DNA from: Paenibacillus amylolyticus
GTDB taxonomy: Bacteria > Bacillota > Bacilli > Paenibacillales > Paenibacillaceae
NCBI RefSeq assembly: GCF_001570725.1
Contig: NZ_BCNV01000006.1
Coordinates: forward strand, 124,001 to 188,000
Direction: 5' to 3'
Length of the DNA: 64,000 nucleotides
Position numbers and translations under genes: made by a program. The notes under the pieces are model-generated. The model had not been told where the DNA came from. It was given only the letters and a program-made list of their open reading frames with translations, and searched no databases. Position 1 is the stretch's first letter. Each line of letters opens with the position of its first letter. Of the stretch, positions 36,799 through 45,596 are shown one piece after another.

Positions 36799-37263
36799 AT
36801 GAACAGCGAATTTACCATAGCGGTGCATTGTCTTGTTTTTTTGTCGATGAGAGATGAGTGTATGGCCAATAGTGAAGATTTGTCCCAAAGTGTGGGTACG
36901 CACCCGGCCAGAGTCCGTAAGGTACTTAGTGTTCTACGCAAGCATGGTTACCTGACGACCAAGGAAGGTGCTCATGGTGGGTACTTGCTTAGCCGTCCTA
37001 GTGAAGAGATCAAGCTCGGAGAATTATACAGACTGGTAGCTGGTGGATCACTTGGTCCGAACTGGTGCTCAGGGGAGTCTGGTTCATCGTGCGTGGTATC
37101 TTCCAATATGCAGGATGTGATGGGGAACATTTATAACGGAGGCGAAGAGGCGCTCAGCGCTTATTTTGACCGTATATCCATTCAGGATGTGAAAGAGCGC
37201 ATAGGTCATGGGGAAACATTAACTTTGTCGCTGAATGGATTGCCTGCAAAGGAGAAGTCCTGA
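36799..37263 (+). CDS. Rrf2-family transcriptional regulator
   Basis: 154 residues. Winged helix begins FTIAVHCLVFLS and includes AHGGYLLSRPSEEIKLGELYRLV; then two cysteines in WCSGESGSSC where IscR/NsrR-type members bind an iron-sulfur cluster, though a third typical cysteine is lacking, so it may sense redox by thiols as in YwnA/HypR-like members. GGGAGTAAGTT precedes the ATG. The next gene is a nitroreductase, matching the HypR (hypochlorite/disulfide-stress) pairing in B. subtilis; that role is inferred. Confidence 0.88.
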   Translation: MNSEFTIAVHCLVFLSMRDECMANSEDLSQSVGTHPARVRKVLSVLRKHGYLTTKEGAHGGYLLSRPSEEIKLGELYRLVAGGSLGPNWCSGESGSSCVVSSNMQDVMGNIYNGGEEALSAYFDRISIQDVKERIGHGETLTLSLNGLPAKEKS

Positions 37264-37525
37264 CGGAGTCCACAACGAATGGTCCTTCAAGACATGGCCT
37301 TGGTTAGTCAGGCATGATGGACAAGTTATGGCAAGGTCGTATGCTCCGGTGAAGATCCATTGATTTCTCAAGCGATTCCGGGCATAACGTGAACACAGAT
37401 GGGGAGAGATCGTCTGCGCTGATGTTATTTTCGGAAGGCAAGTCCTTGGTAGAGATGACTTCAAGATTACCTTGCGAAAGTAAAAAGAAGAATACAAACA
37501 AAATAGATTCTGGGGAGTGGAACAC

Positions 37526-38152
37526 ATGTCAGGCATTGAAAAAAATGAAACACTTCGCGTTATTAGCGAACGCCATGCTGTCAAAAAGTACGAAAAAGGG
37601 TTTGAATTGCCTGAAGCTGATCTCAATGCGATTTTGACAGCAGCTGCTGAAGCACCATCTTCATGGAACCTGCAACACTGGAGATTCCTCGTAATTGAAT
37701 CCGAAGCAGACAAAGCGAAATTGCTGCCAGTTGCTTATGGTCAAAGTCAAATCGCGGAAAGTTCAGTTACGATTGCTGTTCTTGGAGATTTGGAAGCAAA
37801 CCGTAACACGGTTATCTACGATCAAGCTGTTGAAGCCGGCGCACTGACTGCTGAGGTTCGTGACGCATTGGTTGGACAGATTAACGGTGCTTACCAAAAC
37901 GCACAAACGGCTCGCGATGAAGCGATCCGCAATGCATCCTTTGCTTCCCAAAATATTATGCTTGCTGCACGCTCCCTGGGTTACGATACATGTCCAATCG
38001 GTGGATATAATCCACAAAAACTGATCGAAACATTCAACATTCCTGCACGATTTGTGCCAACGTTGTTGATCACTGTAGGTAAAGCGGCACAGCCAGCTCG
38101 CCCATCAGGACGTTTGCCATTGTCTGAGGTTGTTGTTAAAGGTTCTTTCTAA
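37526..38152 (+). CDS. Nitroreductase-family FMN flavoprotein
   Basis: 208 residues. RHAVKKYEKGFELPEADLNAIL and EAPSSWNLQHWRFLVIE are the FMN-binding blocks; later FASQNIMLAARSLGYDTCPIGGY is typical. Probable NAD(P)H-dependent reductase of quinones, nitro compounds or disulfide-stress products. ATG at 37526 with GGGGAG ahead; a GTG at 37517 is too close to that site. Codon use in this gene (many GCA, CGT, AAA) suggests strong expression. Follows the Rrf2 regulator with a 262-base gap. Confidence 0.92.
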   Translation: MSGIEKNETLRVISERHAVKKYEKGFELPEADLNAILTAAAEAPSSWNLQHWRFLVIESEADKAKLLPVAYGQSQIAESSVTIAVLGDLEANRNTVIYDQAVEAGALTAEVRDALVGQINGAYQNAQTARDEAIRNASFASQNIMLAARSLGYDTCPIGGYNPQKLIETFNIPARFVPTLLITVGKAAQPARPSGRLPLSEVVVKGSF

Positions 38153-38199
38153 GTTAAAAAGCTACATCTGATGATTGCATCAATGATATAAGTATAATT

Positions 38200-38242
38200 C
38201 AAACAGCCGCACTTCCCTGTTGAGGGAAAGTACGGCTGTTTG
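38200..38242. terminator. Hairpin between nitroreductase and SLH protein genes
   Basis: CAAACAGCCG and CGGCTGTTTG, with inner TTCCC/GGGAA, between convergent genes. Confidence 0.75.
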
Positions 38243-38336
38243 GCATATTGAGGTTGTATGGAAAAGTCCACTAACGGTGACTCCAATCGAGCGGATTCAC
38301 CATTCAAGTGAGTTCTTAGCTTCCGCCATGAAATGA

Positions 38337-39020
38337 TTACTTTTCAGGTGTTTCCGGGATTTGCGGTGCATGGAACGATTCCAGATACTCGATTGCGTTA
38401 TACATCATAACGGCTGCTTCGGCACGAGTAATCGTTTGTTTGGGATTGAAGTTGCCGTCAGCATCCAGTTCATTGATTTTGAGAACGAGTGAACGTTGAA
38501 TAGCACCTTGATACTCCGGAGTAAGTTCCTGTTCGTCGGCAATGTCCACAGGTTGGATTTTAATCATGGGCAGACCACCTTTGGCCTCGATGCCTTGCAT
38601 CAGGAACAGCGTGTATTGTTCACGAGTGAGCCCTTTGGATGGATCGATATCCTGTGACATCTGAATTCCATTAAATTGGGCGCGGATAAATGCATCACTG
38701 TACCATACGCCATCTTTTACAGCAGAGAAGTAGTCACTTGGTACCGGCATTTTGATAAAACGAATCGTGTCCAGATTCAGATTCAGGCCGTCCGCAATCA
38801 GTTGAATGCCCTGAGCGGTATTTAACTCCAGTTCAGGTTTGAACAAGCTGTCGCTCACGCCTTTGATGAATCCATCTTTATGGAGAGATTCGATTTTGTC
38901 TGCTCCTGCGATACCTTGAATATCCGTGAATTGGGTCTGCGCAGCGTGGATTGGACCTGCACTTAGAGAGAGCGTGAGTAGAGCTCCCGCAGTTAATGTA
39001 GCAAGTATATTTTTTTTCAT
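38337..39020 (-). CDS. SLH-domain exported protein
   Basis: 227 residues with a signal peptide (cleavage about after IHAA). It contains S-layer-homology repeats: the first around TQFTDIQGIAGADKIESLHKD with GVSDSLFKPELELNTAQ, and the last at NFNPKQTITRAEAAVMMYNAIEYL. SLH domains bind pyruvylated secondary cell-wall polymer. It has little beyond the repeats, so it may be a wall-bound structural or modulatory protein. Confidence 0.85.
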   Translation of the reverse strand: MKKNILATLTAGALLTLSLSAGPIHAAQTQFTDIQGIAGADKIESLHKDGFIKGVSDSLFKPELELNTAQGIQLIADGLNLNLDTIRFIKMPVPSDYFSAVKDGVWYSDAFIRAQFNGIQMSQDIDPSKGLTREQYTLFLMQGIEAKGGLPMIKIQPVDIADEQELTPEYQGAIQRSLVLKINELDADGNFNPKQTITRAEAAVMMYNAIEYLESFHAPQIPETPEK

Positions 39021-39165
39021 GATAGGTTCGCCTCACTTTTCCAGGGATGATCCCTTTATATAAAAGTTATTTGCCCCTATAGACGACCCTTCTGTTCAAA
39101 AGGTTGCTGCAATTTTCCAACTGAATTCATAATCATTTAGAAAGGGCTAAGTGAAGGCACTGCCT

Positions 39166-40077
39166 CTAACCTTTGGATTTATTTCGGTAATCCGTGGGAG
39201 AACGGCCCATCATTTTGCTGAACAGTCGGGAAAAGTAGTACGGGTCCTTGAATCCAAGCTCGGAACTGATCTGCTTGACGGTCCAATCGGTAAAATCCAG
39301 ATAGCGGCAGGAATGCTGGATCTTGAGCCGCAGGAAATAATCGATGGGCGAATGCCCGGTAGCTTGTTTGAACAACTGAGAGTAATGGGGGACAGACAGC
39401 CGGGCGTGTGCTGCCAGTTCCTTAAGGGTGATTCCGTTCTCCAGGTGCTCCAGCATATATTGAACAGATTGTTCAGCCGCACGTTTACTGCTCATGACCC
39501 CGCCATCTGTTCCTGTCGTCTCCGGTCCATAAGCGAGCATACCCAGCATATAACCGATAATCTGGGAGGCATATGTCATCGTCTGCATGGAGTAACCCGT
39601 CTCTAGCGCGCCGTAACATTCATGAAAAAGCTCAAGCCATTTTTGAGCCTTGGCTGGTGGCATGGTAGTAATATGGTGGGCTAACAAGGGTTCTATGTAG
39701 GATAAAGCGTGTTGCCCGCGCAGATGAATCCAGAAGATGCTCCATGGGTCAGCTGCGTTGGCTCCGTACACATGAGGAACATGTGCAGGCAATATAATGA
39801 GGTTTCCCGGGCGGACATCATATGTCTTGCCGCCATCCATCGAATACCAGCCTGTGCCTTGGGCACAGTACATCAGAATGTGTGATTCACAACCATCGGG
39901 ACGGTCACGGTAATGATGTTCTGCTTCGTGAAAGTAACCGATATCGGTAACATATAATCCGGACGTGACCGGATAAGCTGCGGTTTCTTGCAGCAGCGGG
40001 TCCGGAAGCACAATGAGTTTTTGCATACGAAATCCGTCAGATTTACGCTGTAGGGGTGGTCGGTTGTTAGGTCTCAT
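39166..40077 (-). CDS. AraC-family transcriptional regulator
   Basis: About 303 residues. N-terminal cupin-type sensing domain (SHILMYCAQGTGWYSMDG, VRPGNLIILPAHVPHVYGA), C-terminal AraC double helix-turn-helix (about 200-300: LKELAAHARLSVPHYSQLFK and QISSELGFKDPYYFSRLFSK). Such proteins usually sense sugars and activate. It is divergent from the lactonase gene, its possible target. No clear ribosome site is seen; ATG 40077 is assumed, with ATG 40026 as alternative. Confidence 0.9.
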   Translation of the reverse strand: MRPNNRPPLQRKSDGFRMQKLIVLPDPLLQETAAYPVTSGLYVTDIGYFHEAEHHYRDRPDGCESHILMYCAQGTGWYSMDGGKTYDVRPGNLIILPAHVPHVYGANAADPWSIFWIHLRGQHALSYIEPLLAHHITTMPPAKAQKWLELFHECYGALETGYSMQTMTYASQIIGYMLGMLAYGPETTGTDGGVMSSKRAAEQSVQYMLEHLENGITLKELAAHARLSVPHYSQLFKQATGHSPIDYFLRLKIQHSCRYLDFTDWTVKQISSELGFKDPYYFSRLFSKMMGRSPTDYRNKSKG

Positions 40078-40259
40078 ACTTTGTATTATGGTGAGAGGGG
40101 ATAATGGAGTCAATGACAGATATGAGAGCGCTCACCGGGGTTATACTCGATTTAGAAAGCCACGTTACAGGAAGTGAAGCAGTTGCCCGTGAATTGGGTA
40201 AGTACATACCAGTGGGAAGAATCAGACCAATGAATATATAGATAAGGGAGAGATTAGAT

Positions 40260-41315
40260 ATGGAAACAGTCACAACCCAGGAAACGCTTTTCTATACAGG
40301 TACGTATGCTTCAGCAGATGAACCAGGAATATTCCTATGTGCGTTGAATGCGGATACAGGAGAGATGCGAATCGTCAATCACATGGAGGGTGTAAGCAAT
40401 CCTTCATATCTGGCGTTATGCCCGGATGGGAATTGTCTGTATGTGGCGAGTGAGACGGACGAGGGAGAGGTGTTGGTCTATCGCAGAGATGCGGCAACGA
40501 GTGAGCTGCACCTGATGGATCGAAAGCAGACCAGAGGGGCTTCTCCATGTTATGTGTCTGTCTCCAAGGATGGTCAGTGGGTGTTCTCTTCCAACTATAG
40601 CAGTGGCAGTGTCAATGTATTCCCGGTAGTCGATCAGGGGACGCTGGGTGAGATGAGTGCATGGGTGGAGCACACGGGAAGCGGAATCAACGAAGAACGC
40701 CAGGAAGGGCCGCATGCGCACTCCATTCAGCCAGATCCGTCCGGACAGTATGCTGTCGTATGTGACCTCGGTCTGGATCAGATTATTGTGTATCGCTTGG
40801 AAGAGGGACGTTTGGTTACCCATCGTGAGACGGATCAGCCACCTGGCGCAGGGCCAAGGCATCTTGTGTTCCATCCCAACTCGAAGTGGGCTTATGTAAT
40901 CAATGAATTGGACAACACGGTTACGGCATTCCTGTACGATGAGCGTAGAGGGGAATTCACTGCGGTGCAGCACATTTCTACACTTCCAGAAGGGCATAAA
41001 GGAGAGGGGACGGCTGCGGACATCCGTGTATCTCCATGTGGTCGTTTCCTGTATGCATCCAATCGGGGAGATGACAGCATCGTGCTCTATCATATTGATC
41101 AGGAGAGCGGTGAGTTGGAAGCGGTAGAATGGACGTCCACCATTGGGCAGACACCGCGTAACTTCAATATTTTGCCTGGCGGGATTCTATTGGTGGCGAA
41201 TCAGGACAGCAATAACCTCGTAAGTTTCCAGATCAGTGAAGAAGACGGACGCCTGACGCATAACGGGTTCAAGCTGGAACTGCCTCGTCCGGTATGTATT
41301 GCGCCTGTGGTATAA
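40260..41315 (+). CDS. Lactonase family beta-propeller protein (6-phosphogluconolactonase-like)
   Basis: 351 residues, seven-bladed propeller of the YkgB/Pgl family. Repeats such as NPSYLALCPDGNCLYVASE, GPRHLVFHPNSKWAYVINEL and TAADIRVSPCGRFLYASN are visible, together with GPHAHSIQPDPSG (His of the active region). May hydrolyse 6-phosphogluconolactone or a related sugar lactone. AAGGGAGAG precedes the ATG. Divergent from the AraC regulator; terminated at 41368-41413. Confidence 0.88.
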   Translation: METVTTQETLFYTGTYASADEPGIFLCALNADTGEMRIVNHMEGVSNPSYLALCPDGNCLYVASETDEGEVLVYRRDAATSELHLMDRKQTRGASPCYVSVSKDGQWVFSSNYSSGSVNVFPVVDQGTLGEMSAWVEHTGSGINEERQEGPHAHSIQPDPSGQYAVVCDLGLDQIIVYRLEEGRLVTHRETDQPPGAGPRHLVFHPNSKWAYVINELDNTVTAFLYDERRGEFTAVQHISTLPEGHKGEGTAADIRVSPCGRFLYASNRGDDSIVLYHIDQESGELEAVEWTSTIGQTPRNFNILPGGILLVANQDSNNLVSFQISEEDGRLTHNGFKLELPRPVCIAPVV

Positions 41316-41367
41316 GTTGTATTACGGTGAAGTAAACATGGAATATTACATCTGAAAAGTGGTCTAT

Positions 41368-41413
41368 AAGCTGTGAAATCATGGGGAAACACATGGTTTT
41401 ACAGCTTTTTTTA
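41368..41413 (+). terminator. Terminator after the lactonase gene
   Basis: AAGCTGTGAAATCATG pairs with CATGGTTTTACAGCTT (one mismatch) followed by TTTTTTT overlap. Confidence 0.85.
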
Positions 41414-41551
41414 GTCTTTTTATACAATTAACTTGAAAATAGTGGCAATTATCACATTTTTTTATTGACCATCGTTCGAACGTTCATTATGATCAGAATA
41501 TATGGTGATGAAACCTAAAATCTGGATGTTGCACGAAGGGTGGTGCTTTCC

Positions 41552-42946
41552 TTGGAACCTGCAAATTCAATTCGGGAGCAATTAACCCAGTTTATCGATA
41601 AGAACAGCATGACGCTCTCCCGATTCTCGGAAGTATCTGGCATGAATACAGGAACAATTAGTCGTATTTTACATGGGAATCGTCCCATATCCGTGAGTCA
41701 GTTGATTGCGATCTCATCAGGAATGGGCGTGGCAGCAGATCATTTTTTTGCCGACTATGTGGAAGAATGTTTCGCTTATTCCGTATCCATGCGGCGGATC
41801 AGACCGTTTATTCTCCTGAGTGCGGAGCTGAATCGGCTGGACTGCATTGAGCAGATTCTTCATCGGCTACTGGACGACCTGGATTATGCGACAGAACTAT
41901 TTGAGATGGCAGAACAGTTATTTGAACGAAATCAGCGGTCTGCCGCAGCGTTGTTATATAAGAGTGTGAGTGAAGTTGAGAAATATCAGCATTCTGAACG
42001 GCTTGCGATGTGCCAGTATCGGTTGTTTTTAATTGCACAAGGAGAGAACCTGGAGGAAAATCTAAGAACGGCTATCTTGTTTGAGCCCTATGTTGACCGG
42101 TTGGATGAGGGATATCAACTGGACGCGCTGAAACATTTGATTCATTCTTTCGGCTCAGTGCATAAGTGGAACAAGGTTAATGAACTTGCCAACAAAATGC
42201 TTCATTTAGCCCAAATACAGTATGAGGCACCTAGAAATCGTAAACGTAAGGATCAGGAGCTGAAACGCACAGAGCGACCACTATACTTTTATATATTGTA
42301 CTCCTGGTTAATCCAATCCACTGTATATGAGGAGCATAGGGACTATGTCCGAGCACTCGACTTTGTGAAGTTATATGCTGACGGACAAAGATGGGTGAAA
42401 GAGGACGATGAAGAGTCCCGTCGTATATTGAAGCAGTTTGAAGAGTGGGCTGTAGCTAATACCTATCTCTATCGTTTAATGTCTGGAGAAGTGGATGTTA
42501 TTCCGGATTATGTAGACTATATTGAGGGACGTAAAGATGAAATTTTCATCGCCCTGCGATATATAGTACAAGCTGCAAATAAATTTGACGTTAATATTGA
42601 TCACATTTTGGATCGCTTCTCTGAACATATCCCCTTGCGTACGTACAAGACTGAATTTGGGGAGTACAATCATGCGATTATGGGCGAGAGTTACGCACAG
42701 TTTTTAAGTGATTTAGGAGTATATAATCTTAGCAAACATCGTCGTAATGCAATTAATCTAATTTTGGAAGGTTTGCATTTTTCAGTTAAAATAAATAGTG
42801 ATCGGAATATCATCACGTGTATGACCCTGTTTGAGCAATACAGGGATCAGGCCGATTCAGTTGCAACACAAAAATTCAAATCTCTAACAAGTGAGGTGCA
42901 TCGGATCAATGCAGAAAAAATGGTCGTTACTTCTATTTCTATGTAG
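41552..42946 (+). CDS. XRE-family regulator with a long helical-repeat C-terminus
   Basis: About 464 residues. An N-terminal helix-turn-helix (MTLSRFSEVSGMNTGTISRI, then ISVSQLIAISSGMGV) is followed by ~390 residues of helical repeats resembling the TPR-type sensor parts of peptide-responsive regulators. No partner peptide gene is seen beside it. The TTG at 41552 is chosen because GAAGGGTGG lies 8 bases ahead; two GTGs at 41540 and 41543 overlap that site. Target and ligand unknown. Confidence 0.8.
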   Translation: MEPANSIREQLTQFIDKNSMTLSRFSEVSGMNTGTISRILHGNRPISVSQLIAISSGMGVAADHFFADYVEECFAYSVSMRRIRPFILLSAELNRLDCIEQILHRLLDDLDYATELFEMAEQLFERNQRSAAALLYKSVSEVEKYQHSERLAMCQYRLFLIAQGENLEENLRTAILFEPYVDRLDEGYQLDALKHLIHSFGSVHKWNKVNELANKMLHLAQIQYEAPRNRKRKDQELKRTERPLYFYILYSWLIQSTVYEEHRDYVRALDFVKLYADGQRWVKEDDEESRRILKQFEEWAVANTYLYRLMSGEVDVIPDYVDYIEGRKDEIFIALRYIVQAANKFDVNIDHILDRFSEHIPLRTYKTEFGEYNHAIMGESYAQFLSDLGVYNLSKHRRNAINLILEGLHFSVKINSDRNIITCMTLFEQYRDQADSVATQKFKSLTSEVHRINAEKMVVTSISM

Positions 42947-43161
42947 TTCCATCATCATAAATCCTGAGATTATAGTGCTAATGGGACATGGATGGGGTGG
43001 AGGATAAACAGTTGAAATGAAAACTGTGCACCAAACAATCTTGTTTTAAATGCTGTACCTTAGAGTCGAGGGAGAAATCCTTCGGCTTTTTTATGTATAA
43101 ACCATTTAATTACTAAATTAGACCTATAGATGGAATTATATGTTTAATTTAAAATGAATAT

Positions 43162-43176
43162 AGTAAAGCGCTTACA
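43162..43176 (+). promoter_or_regulatory. cre-like site before the rhamnogalacturonan lyase gene
   Basis: AGTAAAGCGCTTACA; its complement matches the CcpA consensus except at two distal positions. Lies 60 bases before the start. Catabolite repression of a pectinolytic gene would be expected. The flanking 42947-43235 holds otherwise only a weak hairpin near 43062-43092. Confidence 0.4.
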
Positions 43177-43235
43177 TAAAAGATGGCGCTACAAGGGCAT
43201 CGGGCTTACCAATACAATTGGGGAGGCAATTGTTT

Positions 43236-45113
43236 ATGGGAAATCGATCATCATTGTGGAAGCGCACATTACGTACAGCCGGAGTATCGCTTCTGAGTTC
43301 CGCGTTACTGGTCACTTCGCTTGGCTTGGGCGACACGCCGGTAACACATGCAGCGGGAGCAAGGCAGATGGAATATCTGGATCGCGGTGTGGTGGCTGTG
43401 AAGACCGGGACAGGTGTGTTTGTCAGTTGGCGGCTTCTGGGAACGGAAGGATCGAATGTATCGTTTAATGTCTATCGGGATGGAACCAAAGTGAACGCTA
43501 CGCCCATAACGAACAGCACCAACCTTCAGGATGCGAGCGGGACAAGCAGTTCCAAATACACGGTTCGCGCTGTGGTCAGTGGAACGGAGCAGGCTGCTTC
43601 AGCGGCAGCGAGCGTATGGGGCAACAATTATCTATCTGTACCGCTCAGTGTGCCCGCAGGTGGGACAACGCCCGATGGAGTAGCCTACACCTACAGTGCC
43701 AATGATGCCAGTGCAGGTGACCTGGATGGTGATGGTGAGTATGAATTGATCGTGAAGTGGGACCCCTCCAACTCCAAGGATAACTCTCAGAGCGGTTATA
43801 CGGGGGAAGTGTTTATCGATGCCTACAAATTAAACGGAACACGCCTCTGGCGAATTAGTCTGGGCAAAAATATCCGTGCGGGTGCTCACTACACCCAGTT
43901 CATGGTCTACGATCTCGACGGTGATGGCAAAGCCGAGGTTGCGATGAAAACAGCCGATGGCACCAAGGATGGTACTGGCGTGGTCATTGGGGATGCCAGC
44001 AAGGATTACCGCAATTCCAGCGGTTATGTGTTGTCTGGCCCCGAATTCCTGACGGTATTCAATGGGCAGACTGGCAAAGCGCTCTCCACGGTGAACTACG
44101 AACCGGCACGTGGCAATGTATCCGACTGGGGAGATAACTACGGCAACCGGGTGGACCGATTCCTTGCGGCCATTGCCTATTTGGATGGGGAACGCCCAAG
44201 TCTGGTCATGGCGCGTGGGTACTACACCCGGACAGTGCTCGTGGCTTATAACTGGCGAAATGGACAGCTGACCAAGCAATGGACGTTTGATTCCAATACC
44301 TCCGGTAACTCGGGTTATGCCGGGCAGGGCAATCATAATCTGAGCGTGGCGGACGTGGATGGGGATGGGAAAGACGAGATCGTTTATGGTGCCATGGCGG
44401 TGGATGATAACGGGCAAGGATTGTACACGACAGGACTTCATCATGGCGATGCCATGCATCTGAGTGACCTGGACCCGGACCGCCCTGGACTTGAGGTATT
44501 TCAGGTCCATGAGACACCGTCCAATGCCGGAGTTGAATTTCGTGATGCAGGTACGGGCCAGTTAATCTGGGGAGTCAAAACAACGAAGGATATTGGACGT
44601 GGCATGGCGGCAGACATCGATCCAAGATATAAAGGTGCCGAAGTATGGGCAGACGGCAGTCTGTATACGGCCAAAGGGCAGAAAATCGGGACAACCCTGC
44701 CGTCCTCCACGAATTTTGGGATCTGGTGGGATGGTGACCTGCTCCGTGAACTGCTGGACAGCAACCGAATCGACAAGTGGAACTATGCCAATAGCACAAC
44801 AGTGAACCTGCTCACTGCATCCGGCGTTTCTTCCAATAACGGAACCAAGTCTACGCCGAATCTGCAGGCCGATCTGTTCGGGGACTGGAGAGAAGAAGTG
44901 GTATGGCGGACGAATGACAGTTCGGCGCTACGGATCTACACCACAACAGCAGTGACGGACAAACGCATCTATACGCTGATGCATGATCCGGTGTACCGTC
45001 TTGGCGTCGCTTGGCAAAATGTAGCCTACAATCAACCGCCACACACCGGTTTTTATCTAGGGGAAGGCATGAACACACCGCCGGTACCCAATATCCGGTA
45101 TGCGGGTAGATGA
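43236..45113 (+). CDS. Secreted PL11 rhamnogalacturonan lyase
   Basis: About 625 residues with a signal peptide (cleavage near THAAG). It follows the PL11 (YesW/YesX) layout: a beta domain starting RQMEYLDRGVVAVKTGTGVFVSWRLLG, then an eight-bladed propeller with calcium sites of the form DLDGDGEYEL, DLDGDGKAEV and DVDGDGKDEI. It cleaves the rhamnose-galacturonate backbone of pectin by beta-elimination outside the cell. ATG 43236 has GGGGAGG ahead. No appended carbohydrate-binding module. Terminated at 45187-45227. Confidence 0.94.
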   Translation: MGNRSSLWKRTLRTAGVSLLSSALLVTSLGLGDTPVTHAAGARQMEYLDRGVVAVKTGTGVFVSWRLLGTEGSNVSFNVYRDGTKVNATPITNSTNLQDASGTSSSKYTVRAVVSGTEQAASAAASVWGNNYLSVPLSVPAGGTTPDGVAYTYSANDASAGDLDGDGEYELIVKWDPSNSKDNSQSGYTGEVFIDAYKLNGTRLWRISLGKNIRAGAHYTQFMVYDLDGDGKAEVAMKTADGTKDGTGVVIGDASKDYRNSSGYVLSGPEFLTVFNGQTGKALSTVNYEPARGNVSDWGDNYGNRVDRFLAAIAYLDGERPSLVMARGYYTRTVLVAYNWRNGQLTKQWTFDSNTSGNSGYAGQGNHNLSVADVDGDGKDEIVYGAMAVDDNGQGLYTTGLHHGDAMHLSDLDPDRPGLEVFQVHETPSNAGVEFRDAGTGQLIWGVKTTKDIGRGMAADIDPRYKGAEVWADGSLYTAKGQKIGTTLPSSTNFGIWWDGDLLRELLDSNRIDKWNYANSTTVNLLTASGVSSNNGTKSTPNLQADLFGDWREEVVWRTNDSSALRIYTTTAVTDKRIYTLMHDPVYRLGVAWQNVAYNQPPHTGFYLGEGMNTPPVPNIRYAGR

Positions 45114-45186
45114 GGAATGGACTAAGCGTAGCGGTCCAATTTCGTTCATGTTTACAATAGACAGCGAAGCATGGAATTCGCTGAAG

Positions 45187-45227
45187 GGAACAACGGACGA
45201 TGATTCGTTGTTCCTCTTTTTTTTGCC
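45187..45227 (+). terminator. Terminator after the lyase gene
   Basis: GGAACAACG and CGTTGTTCC form a 9-10 bp stem followed by TCTTTTTTTT. Confidence 0.85.
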
Positions 45228-45264
45228 AATAGCGCAGAAATCCGGTAAAAATCGGAAAAAACGT

Positions 45265-45293
45265 TTGACAGGTATATAGACTGCCTTTATTAT
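45265..45293 (+). promoter_or_regulatory. Promoter of the sulfate-uptake operon
   Basis: TTGACA (45265-45270), 17-base spacer, TATTAT (45288-45293). About 300 bases of leader separate it from the first gene. The stretch TAGGAATAATAAA just downstream faintly resembles a CymR half-site; that is weak. Confidence 0.6.
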
Positions 45294-45414
45294 ACGTATA
45301 TAACTTACTAAACAGGTAGGAATAATAAAAATGAATCTGTTTTCATTGTGAAAACGGTCATTTTACAGACAGATGCAACCATGCAACCTGAACAGAATAA
45401 CGTTCTCACCGTAT

Positions 45415-45516
45415 AGACGGAGGAACACCGCAGCGCATCATTTCCGTATGAAGCATACACAGCCCAGGGGCTGGCATGACTTTATGAGGGAGAAGTGCGC
45501 GGGGGTTCCTCCGTCT
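45415..45516 (+). ncRNA. Structured leader RNA before the sulfate-binding protein gene (unassigned)
   Basis: AGACGGAGGAAC (45415-45426) is exactly complementary to GTTCCTCCGTCT (45505-45516), giving a 12-bp closing helix. Inside, CCG and CGCA pair with TGCG and CGG with a CAG bulge, and two small hairpins, GTATG-AAG-CATAC and AGCC-CAGG-GGCT, branch from the central loop. TCTTATTTTTT follows the closing helix, so it could also act as a terminator. It does not show the conserved blocks of S-box, T-box or other classes I know. Candidate riboswitch or attenuator. Confidence 0.55.
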
Positions 45517-45596
45517 TCTTATTTTTTACGGGGCGTTCCATCCTGTTCAGCCGGCCTGAGGTAGTCATGCAGATCTATATCGGGGGAGTGTTATTC

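Noticed and set aside
36412-36802. Two short plus-strand frames (65 and 63 codons) before the Rrf2 gene
   Set aside because: They cross the TetR operators and the Rrf2 promoter, and lack ribosome sites.
45415-45516. T-box or S-box reading of the sulfate-operon leader
   Set aside because: The GGAACACCGCAGCG segment is only superficially like the T-box GGTGGNACCGCG, and no specifier stem or S-box core blocks were found.
45373-45564. 63-codon frame before the sulfate-binding protein
   Set aside because: Covers the structured leader; no ribosome site. An uORF or leader-peptide role was considered but there is no run of regulatory codons.
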